Numbered from the stretch's first letter, positions 1-7,690 are shown. The stretch is 64,000 nt of DNA from Ferrimonas sp. YFM (GCF_030296015.1 NZ_AP027368.1:3706839-3770838), one strand, 5' to 3'. The notes: generated from the letters alone by a model not told the origin. Made by a program: numbers and translations.

Positions 1-218
1 GCTTTGGTCGAGCCGGGGTGGCGGCCCTGAAACTGGAAGGGCGGCAGCGCAGCCCCTATTACACCCGTCAGGTCACCCGGCTGTGGCGCGAAGCCATCGA
101 CCGCTGGCTGGCGGATCCCGAGCATTACCGAAGCGAGCCAGGATGGCATCTGCAGCTCAAACCCCTGGCGGAAGGCGGCCTGGTGACCGCCGGCGCCTAT
201 CTGAGCAGCTGGCACTAG
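1..218 (+). CDS. ubiU: UbiU, C-terminal fragment (U32 peptidase family)
   Basis: The gene is open at the left edge; the reading frame runs from base 3 and gives FGRAGVAALKLEGRQRSP, the conserved end of U32-family proteins. UbiU with UbiV forms a 4Fe-4S heterodimer needed for oxygen-independent hydroxylation in ubiquinone synthesis (family knowledge). Assignment rests mainly on the adjacent ubiV, which starts 8 nt after the stop, the usual ubiUV arrangement. The N-terminal part with the iron-sulfur cysteines lies outside the window. Confidence 0.85.
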   Translation, partial: FGRAGVAALKLEGRQRSPYYTRQVTRLWREAIDRWLADPEHYRSEPGWHLQLKPLAEGGLVTAGAYLSSWH

Positions 219-226
219 GAGGCCCT

Positions 227-1102
227 ATGAAACTGTCACTGACCCTCAACTGCTGGCCCCTGACCCGTCAGCAACAAAACCAGCAGCTGGATACCCTGAC
301 CCAGGCGCCGGTGGCGCGCATCGTCCTCGGGGAAACCGTCTGCGAAAAACGGGATCGCCCCTCCCTGCGCACCCTGCTTGAGGTGGCCGAGGTTGCCCAG
401 TCCAGAGGCATTCAGGTGGTGCTGGCCAGCCTGAACCTGGTCAATGGTCCGCGGGAGCTCAAGCTGGTGGAACAGGTGTGTGGCCAGCACTCCCTGATGG
501 TGGAAGCCAATGACCTGACCGCCGCCTCCCTGCTCAAAGACCTGGATCAGCCGTTCTGGGCCGGGGCCAACCTCAACATCTACAACAAAGAGAGCCTGGC
601 GTGGATCGCCAGGCTGGGGGCCATGGGCTACCAGCCCCCCATCGACATGAGCGAAGAGAACATGGCACTGCTGCTGGAAGCGGGCAATGAGCTGGGGCTG
701 GAGGGGGAGATCCTCGGCTTCGGCTGGCCACAACTGGCGGTCTCCGCCCGCTGCGCCACTGCCCGAATTCATGGCCGCAATAAGGAGCACTGTGACAAGG
801 TGTGCCAGCACCACCCGGTGCCCATGGCCAGCACCCTGGAACAGGAGCCTCTGCTGCTGCTCAACGGACCACAGAATCACGGCGTCAAACCGGTAGACAG
901 GCTGGACAGCCTGGCACACTGGCAACAGGCGGGCGCCAGCTGGCTGAGGATCATCCCCGGCCCCTGGGCGCAGGGAGAGTGGTTACAGAGCCTGGAGGCG
1001 CTCAGCCATCCAGGGGGGGCGTCTCGTCTGCGTCGCGAAATACCAATACCAGGGCATAAAACAGCCACAGGGTTACGCACAACAGCAGCAGCCAGCCTGT
1101 AA
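227..1102 (+). CDS. ubiV: UbiV, O2-independent ubiquinone hydroxylation protein (U32 family)
   Basis: A 291-residue protein, about the length of E. coli UbiV (292). Four cysteines expected to hold a 4Fe-4S cluster are visible: one in ETVCEKR near residue 39, and three in the SARC...EHCDKVC segment near residues 180-198. The ATG at 227 follows AGGAGG (217-222) with a short gap. It is coupled to ubiU and acts in the cytoplasm in anaerobic ubiquinone synthesis. The last ~33 codons overlap the end of the convergent DUF998 gene by 101 bp, so the low-complexity tail is probably not conserved. Confidence 0.88.
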   Translation: MKLSLTLNCWPLTRQQQNQQLDTLTQAPVARIVLGETVCEKRDRPSLRTLLEVAEVAQSRGIQVVLASLNLVNGPRELKLVEQVCGQHSLMVEANDLTAASLLKDLDQPFWAGANLNIYNKESLAWIARLGAMGYQPPIDMSEENMALLLEAGNELGLEGEILGFGWPQLAVSARCATARIHGRNKEHCDKVCQHHPVPMASTLEQEPLLLLNGPQNHGVKPVDRLDSLAHWQQAGASWLRIIPGPWAQGEWLQSLEALSHPGGASRLRREIPIPGHKTATGLRTTAAASL

Positions 1103-1688
1103 GGGCTGGCCACCATATCGTAGGACGCACTTCGCCAAACAGGCCGTAGGGGTAGCGATCCTGCAACACCATCAGGGCATCCTGACGCAACAACAGGGTG
1201 GTGGCCAGAGACGCCGCCGCCACCGCGGGAATCACCCCCCAGCGCGGCGGCTTGTCCATCAAGATGGAACGGCAGTACACCAGGGCACAGAGGATGGTCA
1301 TCACATAGAAGGCCATCATCGCCTTGGAGTGCAAATTACCCACGTTCACCGGAAACAGCCCGCAGCCGGACAGACACAGACTCAACAGCACCCCACACAC
1401 CAGCAACGGCGAGCGGAATTTCCTGTTAATCAGCCAGTTAGAAAAGATAAACGACAGGCTCAGCGCCAAGCCGCCAAAGAACAACCCGCCATTGACCATC
1501 ACCGCCATCGGCGAAGTCTCACCATAACGGCCCAGTTCAGACAGGCTGTGATTGAGAAAACTGAAGTGCTCACCCGCTTCGCCACGAAACGCCAGGGCCG
1601 CCACCAGAGAGGGCAACACCAGCAGAGCCAGGGCGGCGATGCCGATGCGATTGGTGAGACGAACCAAAGGACGATGCTGATATTTCAT
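1002..1688 (-). CDS. DUF998-family integral membrane protein
   Basis: A 228-residue protein with about six hydrophobic segments. The N-terminal half has LNHSLSELGRYGETSP followed by FFGGLALSLSF, a pattern I associate with DUF998 proteins, whose function is unknown. It is convergent with ubiV and overlaps its 3' end. The start at 1688 precedes a basic N-terminus (MKYQHRPLVRLTNR) and a first membrane helix. No operon partner: proA ends 60 nt upstream on the same strand, with a large palindrome between. Confidence 0.7.
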   Translation of the reverse strand: MKYQHRPLVRLTNRIGIAALALLVLPSLVAALAFRGEAGEHFSFLNHSLSELGRYGETSPMAVMVNGGLFFGGLALSLSFIFSNWLINRKFRSPLLVCGVLLSLCLSGCGLFPVNVGNLHSKAMMAFYVMTILCALVYCRSILMDKPPRWGVIPAVAAASLATTLLLRQDALMVLQDRYPYGLFGEVRPTIWWPALTGWLLLLCVTLWLFYALVLVFRDADETPPLDG

Positions 1689-1708
1689 GGGTTTTTCCGC
1701 ATAGATAA

Positions 1709-1736
1709 CCGGGCTAGTGTAGCTACACTAACCCGG
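1709..1736. repeat. 28-bp near-perfect palindrome between proA and the DUF998 gene
   Basis: The core TAGTGTAGCTACACTA (1715-1730) is a perfect 16-bp dyad, extended by CCGGG on the left and CCCGG on the right with one mismatched pair. As RNA it would fold into a hairpin with an AGCT loop, but no T-run follows on either strand, so it is not a standard intrinsic terminator. It could be an operator for the DUF998 gene, which starts 21 nt away, or a 3'-end structure of proBA mRNA. Confidence 0.55.
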
Positions 1737-1747
1737 CATTTAAAGAG

Positions 1748-2995
1748 TTATCCGCGGATGTGGTAATCCCCTTCGGCCAACCACTTATAGGTGGTCAGGG
1801 CTTCCAGCCCCATGGGACCGCGGGCATGCAGCTTCTGGGTGCTTACCGCCACCTCGGCCCCCAGGCCAAACTGGCTGCCGTCGGTAAAGCGGGTGCTGGC
1901 ATTGACGTACACCGCCGCCGAATTGATGCTGGCCGCAAAGTAGTTGGCGTTGGTCATATCCTGGGTGAGGATCGACTCGGAGTGGTCACTGGAGTGGCTG
2001 CGGATGTGCTCAATGGCCTCATCCACATCGGCCACCACCTTGATGCCCAGAGTCAGAGACAGCCACTCGCGGTCGAAATCGCCCTCGCCGGCGGCGTCAA
2101 TGTCGATGTGTGAGCGGCTGGACTCGCAGCCTTTGAGGGTCACCCCCTGAGGGGCCAGCCTGGATTTCACCTTGGGCAACAGCTCGGCGGCCACGGCCTG
2201 ATGCACCAGCAGGGTGTCCAGGGCATTGCACACCGTCGGGCGCTGCACCTTGGCATTTTCAATCACGTCCAGGGCACGCATCAGGTCGGCGCTGCTGTCC
2301 ACAAACAGGTGGCAGATGCCGATGCCGCCGGTGATCACCGGGATGGTGGCTTGCTCCTTACACAGCTGATGCAGGCCAGCCCCACCACGGGGGATGATCA
2401 TGTCCACGTGGGTGTCCAGCTTCAGCAGCTGAGCCACCAGGGCCCGGTCCGGATCCGCAATTAGGCCGATGGCCGCTTTGGGCAGGCCGTGGGCCTTCAG
2501 CGCCCGGTGCAGTACCGCCACCAGGGCCAGGTTGGAGCGCAGGGTCTCCTTGCCCCCACGCAGGATGGCGGCATTGCCGGTCTTAAGGGCCAGTACCGCC
2601 ACGTCGATGGTGACATTGGGGCGCGCCTCGTAGATCACCCCCAGCACCCCCAGAGGGATGCGGCGGCGGCTCAGGCGCAAGCCATTTTCCAGCAACTTGG
2701 AGTCGATATCCTCCCCGACCGGATCCGGCAGGCCCATCACGGTACGAATGTCGTCGCAGATGGCGGTCAGCCGCTCCGGGGTCAGCAGCAGACGGTCGAG
2801 CATGGCACCACTGATGCCGTTGGCTTCGGCCTCCTTCACATCCTCGGCGTTGGCCTCAAGGATGGTGGCCTGATGCGCCTGCAACTGCTCGATGATGGTC
2901 TGCAGCAGGGCATCTTTCTGGGCCCGGCCCAAACTCAGCAGGGCAAAGCTGGCACGACGGGCGTCACGGCCCATCTGTTGTAAGTCTGTCGTCAT
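1748..2995 (-). CDS. proA: Glutamate-5-semialdehyde dehydrogenase (gamma-glutamyl phosphate reductase)
   Basis: Reduces gamma-glutamyl phosphate to glutamate semialdehyde with NADPH, the second step of proline synthesis. The 415-residue product has full family length, with the catalytic cysteine in [14 protein letters not shown] and the [23 protein letters not shown] segment of the aldehyde-dehydrogenase fold. The start overlaps the end of proB by 4 nt (ATGA), so the two are translationally coupled as in most proBA operons. Confidence 0.96.
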   Translation of the reverse strand: MTTDLQQMGRDARRASFALLSLGRAQKDALLQTIIEQLQAHQATILEANAEDVKEAEANGISGAMLDRLLLTPERLTAICDDIRTVMGLPDPVGEDIDSKLLENGLRLSRRRIPLGVLGVIYEARPNVTIDVAVLALKTGNAAILRGGKETLRSNLALVAVLHRALKAHGLPKAAIGLIADPDRALVAQLLKLDTHVDMIIPRGGAGLHQLCKEQATIPVITGGIGICHLFVDSSADLMRALDVIENAKVQRPTVCNALDTLLVHQAVAAELLPKVKSRLAPQGVTLKGCESSRSHIDIDAAGEGDFDREWLSLTLGIKVVADVDEAIEHIRSHSSDHSESILTQDMTNANYFAASINSAAVYVNASTRFTDGSQFGLGAEVAVSTQKLHARGPMGLEALTTYKWLAEGDYHIRG

Positions 2996-4119
2996 AGAAT
3001 CACCAAGTCGTTTCGATGCACCGCCACGGTGCCGTAGCTGAATCCCAGATGCTGCTCAATCTGCTCCGAATGGCAGCCGATGATGCGCGTCAGGCTGATG
3101 TGGTCATAGCGCACTATGCCTCGACCTATGGTTCGCCCCTTAGGGTCGCAGATGGAGACCGCCGCCCCGCGCTCGAAGCGTCCGTCGATGGCGGTGATCC
3201 CCTTGGGCAGCAGGCTGGATCCCTTCTCCACCAGGGCGCGAACCGCCCCCTCGTCCACGGTCAAACAGCCGCTGGCCGCTGGCGCCGCCAACAGCCACTG
3301 CTTACGGGCATCCAAGGGCGCTTCATCGGCACAGAATCGGGTGCCGACCGACTCCCCCCGCACCAGCCGCTCGATCACCCCTTCGCTGTGTCCGGCGGCG
3401 ATGGCCACCTGGATCCCGGCCCGCTGGGCCACATCCGCCGCCTGCAGCTTGGTGGCCATGCCTCCGGTGCCCAGATTGGTGCCACTGCCACCGGCCAGCT
3501 TGCGCAGCTCATCGGTGATGCGGTTGACCTCGCTGATCAGCTGCGCATCCGGGTTGGAGCGGGGATCGGCGGTAAACAAGCCACTCTGATCGGTCAGCAG
3601 GATCAGTTTGTCGGCGTCCGCCAGCATCGCCACCAGGGCGGAGAGGTTGTCGTTGTCCCCCACCTTGATCTCGGCGGTGGCCACCGCATCATTCTCGTTC
3701 ACCACCGGGATGATGCCAAAATCCAGCAGGGCGTTGAGGGTGTCCCGGGCATTGAGGTAACGCTCCCGGTCATTGAGATCGGCCCGGGTCAGCAACATCT
3801 GGCCGACGTGCATATCGAACAGGTTGAACAGGTGCTCCCAGGTTTGCATCAGGTGGCTCTGACCCACCGCCGCCAGCATCTGTTTGCTGGCCACACTGGT
3901 GGGCAGGTCCGGCTGCCCCAGGTGTTCACGGCCGGCGGCAATGGCACCTGAGGTCACCAGAATGATTTCGCAGCCGCCGCGCTTGAGGCGGGCCATCTGC
4001 CGGACCAGCTCCACCATGTGGGCCCGGTCCAGGCTGTTTCCGCCTGAGGTCAGGACACTGGTACCCAGCTTGACCACCACGCGCTTGTAGGGAACAGAGA
4101 GAGAAGACATCGGAATCAC
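2992..4119 (-). CDS. proB: Glutamate 5-kinase
   Basis: Phosphorylates glutamate at the gamma carboxyl, the committed and feedback-inhibited step of proline synthesis. The 375-residue product has an amino-acid-kinase domain ([14 protein letters not shown] at the start, [25 protein letters not shown] in the middle) and a C-terminal PUA domain from about residue 275. The outer start is GTG at 4119; an ATG at 4110 ([10 protein letters not shown]) is equally plausible. AGGAGGG lies 15 nt upstream of the GTG, which is too far to decide. First gene of proBA. Confidence 0.95.
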   Translation of the reverse strand: MIPMSSLSVPYKRVVVKLGTSVLTSGGNSLDRAHMVELVRQMARLKRGGCEIILVTSGAIAAGREHLGQPDLPTSVASKQMLAAVGQSHLMQTWEHLFNLFDMHVGQMLLTRADLNDRERYLNARDTLNALLDFGIIPVVNENDAVATAEIKVGDNDNLSALVAMLADADKLILLTDQSGLFTADPRSNPDAQLISEVNRITDELRKLAGGSGTNLGTGGMATKLQAADVAQRAGIQVAIAAGHSEGVIERLVRGESVGTRFCADEAPLDARKQWLLAAPAASGCLTVDEGAVRALVEKGSSLLPKGITAIDGRFERGAAVSICDPKGRTIGRGIVRYDHISLTRIIGCHSEQIEQHLGFSYGTVAVHRNDLVIL

Positions 4120-4173
4120 TGATAAAAATTCATCCCTCCTTTATAACCCAGGCCAGATCAAAGCTCATCTTAA

Positions 4174-4206
4174 AAACGAGAAAAGGCGCCCCCAAAGGGG
4201 ACGCCC
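4174..4206 (-). terminator. Rho-independent terminator of the purine permease gene
   Basis: Read on the minus strand, GGGCGTCCCC and GGGGGCGCC form a GC-rich stem, followed by TTTTCTCGTTTTT. It lies about 33 nt after the permease stop and before proB. Confidence 0.85.
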
Positions 4207-4238
4207 ATCACGATACGTTGCTTTTTTATACAGGCTTT

Positions 4239-5528
4239 TTATAGCACGGCGTATTTGACGACAAAGGCCAGTGCCAGCACCAGTACTGCCGGGTTCAGCT
4301 CTTTCACCCGGCCGGTCATCAGCTTCAGGGCCGCGTAGCTGATAAAGCCAACGGCGATGCCGTGAGAGATGGAGTAGCTGAGCAGCATCACCAGGGTGGT
4401 CAGAACCACAGGCGCCGCTTCGGTCAGATCTTCCCAGTCCACGCCCACCAGGCCGGACATCATCAGGATCGCCACATACAGCAGGGCGCCGGTGGTGGCG
4501 TAAGCTGGCACCATGCCCGCCAGAGGGGAGAACAGCAGACAGGCAACGAACATCAGGCCCACCACCACGGCGGTCAGGCCGGTACGGCCACCGGAGGCCA
4601 CACCCGCGGTGCTCTCAACGTAACTGGTGGTGGTGGAGGTCCCCAGCATGGCACCGGCGATGGTGGCGGTGGAGTCAGCAAACAGCGCCTTGGGCAGCCG
4701 GGGCAGACGGCCGCGGTCGTCCAGCAGGTTGCCGCGCTGAGCCACGGCAATCAGGGTACCTGAGGTGTCGAACAGATCCACAAACAGGAAGGCAAACACC
4801 ACGGAGACCATGCCCACATCCAGGGCACCGGCCAGATCCATCTGCATCAGGGTCGGAGTGATGGAGGGTGGCGCGGACATGATGCCGGTGAACTCCTGCT
4901 TGCCGGTCAGAACCGCCACGGCACTGACCACCAGGATGCTGATCAGCACCGCCGCCTTGTTGCGGAAGTGCACCAGGGTGATCACCAGCAGGAAGCTGAA
5001 CATCGCCATGATGCTCTCGAATTTGGTCACATCGCCCAGAGACACCAAGGTAGCCGGGTTATCGACGATGATGCCGGCACCTTGCAGGCCGATAAAGGCA
5101 AGAAACAGACCGATACCGGCAGCGATGCCCAGACGCAGAGACATGGGAATGGCGTTGACGATCCACTCACGCACCTTGAACAGGGAGAGCAGCAGGAAGC
5201 AGATACCGGAGAGGAACACCGCTCCCAGGGCGGTCTGCCAGGAGTAGCCCATCTGGCCCACCACCACGAAGGTGAAGAAGGCGTTCAGGCCCATACCGGG
5301 TGCCAGAGCGATGGGGTAGTTGGCGACAAAGCCCATGATAAAGCAACCGATGGCGGCTGCCAGACAGGTGGCGACGAACACAGCCCCTGAGTCCATGCCA
5401 GCCATTTCCAGCATGGAGGGGTTCACGAAGATAATATAAGCCATAGCCAGGAAGGTCGTCAGGCCAGCGATCACCTCTTGGCGCACACTGGTCCCATGAG
5501 CCTTCAGCTTGAAGAGCTTTTCCATCAT
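4239..5528 (-). CDS. NCS2-family purine permease (AzgA/GhxP type)
   Basis: A 429-residue protein with about 12-14 membrane segments. It begins MMEKLFKLKAHGTSVRQEVIAGLTTFLAMAYIIFVNP and has ALAPGMGLNAFFTFVVV, both typical of the adenine/guanine/hypoxanthine branch of NCS2 proton symporters. STTTSYVESTAGVASGGRTGLTAVV is the second conserved NCS2 block. The ATG at 5528 has AGGA six bases upstream. It is transcribed alone, with its own terminator. The exact purine cannot be told from sequence. Confidence 0.9.
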   Translation of the reverse strand: MMEKLFKLKAHGTSVRQEVIAGLTTFLAMAYIIFVNPSMLEMAGMDSGAVFVATCLAAAIGCFIMGFVANYPIALAPGMGLNAFFTFVVVGQMGYSWQTALGAVFLSGICFLLLSLFKVREWIVNAIPMSLRLGIAAGIGLFLAFIGLQGAGIIVDNPATLVSLGDVTKFESIMAMFSFLLVITLVHFRNKAAVLISILVVSAVAVLTGKQEFTGIMSAPPSITPTLMQMDLAGALDVGMVSVVFAFLFVDLFDTSGTLIAVAQRGNLLDDRGRLPRLPKALFADSTATIAGAMLGTSTTTSYVESTAGVASGGRTGLTAVVVGLMFVACLLFSPLAGMVPAYATTGALLYVAILMMSGLVGVDWEDLTEAAPVVLTTLVMLLSYSISHGIAVGFISYAALKLMTGRVKELNPAVLVLALAFVVKYAVL

Positions 5529-5745
5529 AGGATGTCCTAATTTTTAATTTTTTAATATTTTGGGGTACAGAGTTTCTGCCTGGGGCAGATGCGGCGCAAT
5601 TATGCGGATTTCCCCCCCCCTCAGCAAGGGAAGGGAGTAAAAGGAGCATGAAACTGTTGCGAAAATGCTCAGGAATGTGATCCCGGTGAGCAGATCTGAC
5701 TGTCACTCAAGGTGGCGAAAATCGATGGGATATGCAGAGAAAAGG
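5529..5745. other. Intergenic region upstream of the purine permease
   Basis: Holds the permease 5' region, AT-rich just upstream of the start (5540-5570). I saw no purine riboswitch core and no PurR-like ACGCAAACG dyad. No open frame here looks like a gene. Confidence 0.5.
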
Positions 5746-5778
5746 GATAAAAAAACGCCGGCAACAAGGTTACCGGCG
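5746..5778 (-). terminator. Strong intrinsic terminator of the three-peptide operon
   Basis: On the minus strand CGCCGGTAAC, loop CTT and GTTGCCGGCG form a 10-bp stem (one T-G wobble), followed by seven T. It lies about 100 nt after the last peptide stop and is oriented to end that transcript. It has no T-run on the plus strand. Confidence 0.9.
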
Positions 5779-5874
5779 CAAAGGATGACAAATGTTCGGC
5801 CTTACTCCGCCGGCCAAAGGGGCCGACGACACAGATGGGGTCCAATAACTGATGAAATTACACGAGGTTGATGC

Positions 5875-5964
5875 TTAGCGAGCGTAGTAGATCGCGGTCG
5901 CATTCCAGCTGGCGCTAGCCCAGCTGCCAATCAGATTCACAGAGTAATCGAATGGGGCGTTCAT
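5875..5964 (-). CDS. Small peptide A of a three-member paralogous array (29 aa)
   Basis: Translation is MNAPFDYSVNLIGSWASASW then NATAIYYAR. It shares 14 of 29 positions with both sister ORFs: M1, N2, F5, Y7, V9, L11, G13, W15, W20, N21, A22, Y26, Y27 and A28. The ATG has AGGAG eight bases upstream, the same spacing as in the sister genes. The aromatic/aliphatic residues alternate (5, 7, 9, 11, 13, 15), then a four-residue gap separates the two Trp; an amphipathic beta-hairpin is a fair inference. No signal peptide, Cys, or recognisable leader. Function unknown. Confidence 0.8.
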   Translation of the reverse strand: MNAPFDYSVNLIGSWASASWNATAIYYAR

Positions 5965-6094
5965 AAGGCATTCTCCTAAATTCGTTGCAAACACAAATAA
6001 TGTGCAGTTCCTTGGCACAACGACTCAGTTCCTTGGAGAGTATGCTGCCTCAGCGCTTTGAGGCATGGGCGGCTCCGCCGCCAGAGTGGATTGC
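5965..6094 (-). promoter_or_regulatory. Structured leader of peptide gene A: twin AAGGA-loop hairpins
   Basis: Read toward the gene: a GGCGG/CCGCC hairpin (6082-6068), a TGCCTCA/TGAGGCA stem (6065-6046), then two small hairpins with 9-nt loops, CTC-CAAGGAACT-GAG (6038-6024) and TGTGC-CAAGGAACT-GCACA (6019-6001), then GTGTTTGCAAC and the ribosome site. The AAGGA loops fit the ANGGA-in-loop pattern of CsrA/RsmA sites. The same order of parts precedes the other two peptide genes. Confidence 0.7.
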
Positions 6095-6184
6095 TTAACC
6101 GGCGTAGTAGAGCGCAGATGCGTTCCAGTCGGTAGCAGACCAGGTGCCGTACAGGCGGACTTGGTATTCAAACTGGGTATTCAT
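6095..6184 (-). CDS. Small peptide B of a three-member paralogous array (29 aa)
   Basis: Translation is MNTQFEYQVRLYGTWSATDW then NASALYYAG. It has the same length and the same 14 invariant residues as peptide A; differences sit at the even positions of the first half and in the four residues between the Trp pair (SATD versus ASAS and SQGQ). AGGAG lies eight bases before the ATG. The start is 220 bp from that of peptide A and 219 bp from that of peptide C, so the array has a period of about 220 bp. Confidence 0.8.
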   Translation of the reverse strand: MNTQFEYQVRLYGTWSATDWNASALYYAG

Positions 6185-6307
6185 AGGGTGTTCTCCTAAA
6201 GTTGCTAACACTGATTGTCAATTAGTGGTGCGGTTCCCTGGCACAGCACTCGGTTCCTTGGAGACGCTTTGCCTCATCGAGGCAGGTGGCGGGCGTGCCG
6301 CCGAACG
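6185..6307 (-). promoter_or_regulatory. Structured leader of peptide gene B: twin GGA-loop hairpins
   Basis: Same order as the other leaders: GGCGG/CCGCC hairpin (6302-6288), GCCTC/GAGGC stem (6283-6271), then CTC-CAAGGAACC-GAG (6263-6249) and GTGC-CAGGGAACC-GCAC (6244-6228), then GTGTTAGCAAC and the ribosome site. One loop has AGGGA instead of AAGGA, still within the ANGGA rule, while the closing stem is kept. Confidence 0.7.
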
Positions 6308-6403
6308 TTACTTCTTGCCAGCGTAGTAGATGCTGGTGGCGTTCCACTGGCCTTGGGACCAGGAGCCGTACAGGGTAACGTCATAACCGAATGGGTAGTT
6401 CAT
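6308..6403 (-). CDS. Small peptide C of a three-member paralogous array (31 aa)
   Basis: Translation is MNYPFGYDVTLYGSWSQGQW then NATSIYYAGKK. This is the promoter-proximal member and the only one with a C-terminal KK. CGGAG lies eight bases before the ATG. The longer in-frame reading from 6490 crosses the leader hairpins and is not conserved in the sister units, so the ATG at 6403 is the start. Function unknown; conserved coding despite different synonymous codons supports a real peptide rather than a repeat RNA alone. Confidence 0.8.
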   Translation of the reverse strand: MNYPFGYDVTLYGSWSQGQWNATSIYYAGKK

Positions 6404-6559
6404 AATCTTTTCTCCGATAAAGTTGCTAACACCTAGTACAAGTGGTGCGGTTCCTTGGCACAGCGGTCTCGATTCCTTGGAGAAACTCACGTCTCAACCT
6501 TTGAGACGATGAAGACCAACTCGGTCCTTACTAGGGGGAGTTGCCTCCCGACAGTTGCT
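6404..6559 (-). promoter_or_regulatory. Structured 5' leader of the peptide operon
   Basis: In order from the promoter: GGGAG-GCAA-CTCCC (6549-6536, a GNRA-type tetraloop), GACC-GAGTT-GGTC (6526-6514), GTCTCAA-AGG-TTGAGAC (6507-6491), then the twin hairpins TCTC-CAAGGAATC-GAGA (6483-6467) and GTGC-CAAGGAACC-GCAC (6461-6445), then GTGTTAGCAAC and the ribosome site of gene C. Confidence 0.7.
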
Positions 6560-6587
6560 ATAATACCGATATGTAATTTTATTACAA
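6560..6587 (-). promoter_or_regulatory. Predicted sigma-70 promoter of the peptide operon, with an internal dyad
   Basis: On the minus strand TTGTAA (6587-6582) and TATTAT (6565-6560) are 16 nt apart. The spacer contains most of TGTAAT-TTT-ATTACA (6572-6586 on plus), a perfect dyad that could be an operator. The half TTTATTACA recurs at 6631-6639. Confidence 0.55.
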
Positions 6588-6806
6588 GCTTTATCGTGAT
6601 CTTTTTTGAAAAAAAGCCGATTTCTGAAAGTTTATTACATGATAACCAATTGATATGGCCTGCAGGAGCGAGACCCAGATCTCACCTTTGCTGAAATTTC
6701 CAACATCACGCACAGGCAGCCGCAAACACCCCTGCGCAGATCACGTTTTTTCTAAGGAAAAAGCTCAACATCCTACCTGCTCAGTCAAGGAAACGGTCAG
6801 TCCAGA
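6588..6806. other. Intergenic region between the lysR gene and the peptide promoter
   Basis: AT-rich on the promoter side, with the palindrome CTTTTTTGAAAAAAAG (6601-6616) and a second copy of TTTATTACA (6631-6639). No gene and no clear terminator for the lysR gene was seen. Confidence 0.5.
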
Positions 6807-7667
6807 TCAGGTCTGACGCACCTGACTCATCAGCAACTCCTCAATACGACTCACCAACTCCCCCTGCAAACCGGGTCGATGCACCAGGTTGACAGACAAC
6901 CATCTGGCGCCAACATCGGCAAAAGGCGCCGTTGCCTCCCACTGCACATCGGAACGGGGGACCAGAGCATAGGCAAAACCGCCATCCACTGCTGACAACA
7001 GATTGTTCATGTCCGGCGTTGAGAGCACCTGTCGATGGTCTATCTTTAACTCCCTGAGATCGGCCAGCGCCCAATCGCGAACAATGCAGTCGTCGCTGAA
7101 CAGCGCCACCGGAGCCGGACCTGTCTCCACGGATACACGTCCTGACCAGACAAACTCCTCGCGCCACAGCTCAGTGCCCTGAGCGGCAGAGGCACATCCG
7201 GAGACGATGGCCATATCCAGCTCGCCCAGCGCCAGCATCGACTGCAACTCCCGGCTTCTTCGACAGAAGACGCTGAGCTGAAGCTTTGGGAAGTGCTGAG
7301 CCAGGGCCACCACGACTCTCTGCAGCAGAGCCGGCAAATAGTCACTGGGGATGCCCATTCTCAGCGCCCCGGTTAACTGAGGCTGACCTATGGCAGAGAG
7401 GGTGGCGGCATTGAGATCCACCAACCGCTGAGCGTACTCCTTCAATGTCTCACCCGCCGGCGTCAGCTGGATTCCCTGATTGGTGCGGGTCATCAATCTG
7501 GTGCCCAGATGCGCTTCCAGCTTTTTCAGCTGCATACTCACCGCCCCCTGAGAACGGCACACCCTGGCCGCCGCCGGCTTAAGCCCGCCACTGTGTACCA
7601 CCGTCAAGAAGGTCTTCAGCTGCTCCATGTCCAGCAGCGCCCTGGCATTCGGTTGCGATACGTCCAT
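6807..7667 (-). CDS. LysR-family transcriptional regulator
   Basis: A 286-residue regulator. The winged helix-turn-helix is at about residues 14-72 (MEQLKTFLTVVHSGGLKPAAARVCRSQGAVSMQLKKLEAHLG), followed by a substrate-binding domain (LTGALRMGIPSDYLPALLQRV). AGGAGAG lies three bases before the ATG at 7667, supporting this start over the inner Met14. It is divergent from the MDR oxidoreductase gene, the usual layout of a LysR regulator and its target. The peptide operon lies downstream on the same strand but has its own promoter. Confidence 0.88.
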   Translation of the reverse strand: MDVSQPNARALLDMEQLKTFLTVVHSGGLKPAAARVCRSQGAVSMQLKKLEAHLGTRLMTRTNQGIQLTPAGETLKEYAQRLVDLNAATLSAIGQPQLTGALRMGIPSDYLPALLQRVVVALAQHFPKLQLSVFCRRSRELQSMLALGELDMAIVSGCASAAQGTELWREEFVWSGRVSVETGPAPVALFSDDCIVRDWALADLRELKIDHRQVLSTPDMNNLLSAVDGGFAYALVPRSDVQWEATAPFADVGARWLSVNLVHRPGLQGELVSRIEELLMSQVRQT

Positions 7668-7690
7668 CTTCTCTCCTGATTACCACATCA

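Noticed and set aside
4111-4140. A short leader peptide (ATG AAT TTT TAT CAG TGA) before proB
   Set aside because: Its ATG directly abuts the AGGAGGG site with no spacing, and five codons without regulatory features are not convincing.
5529-5690. Possible purine riboswitch upstream of the purine permease
   Set aside because: The conserved core of the purine aptamer is not found on the minus strand, and gammaproteobacteria generally regulate such genes by PurR.
5875-6587. The peptide locus as a non-coding CsrB-like RNA only
   Set aside because: Three frames keep the same amino-acid pattern with start codons and ribosome sites, which a pure sponge RNA would not need. A dual function is still possible.
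5746-7667. A classical RiPP cluster with radical-SAM maturase
   Set aside because: The neighbours are a purine permease, LysR and an MDR oxidoreductase; no maturase, protease or ABC exporter is near. The W-N-A pattern alone is not enough.
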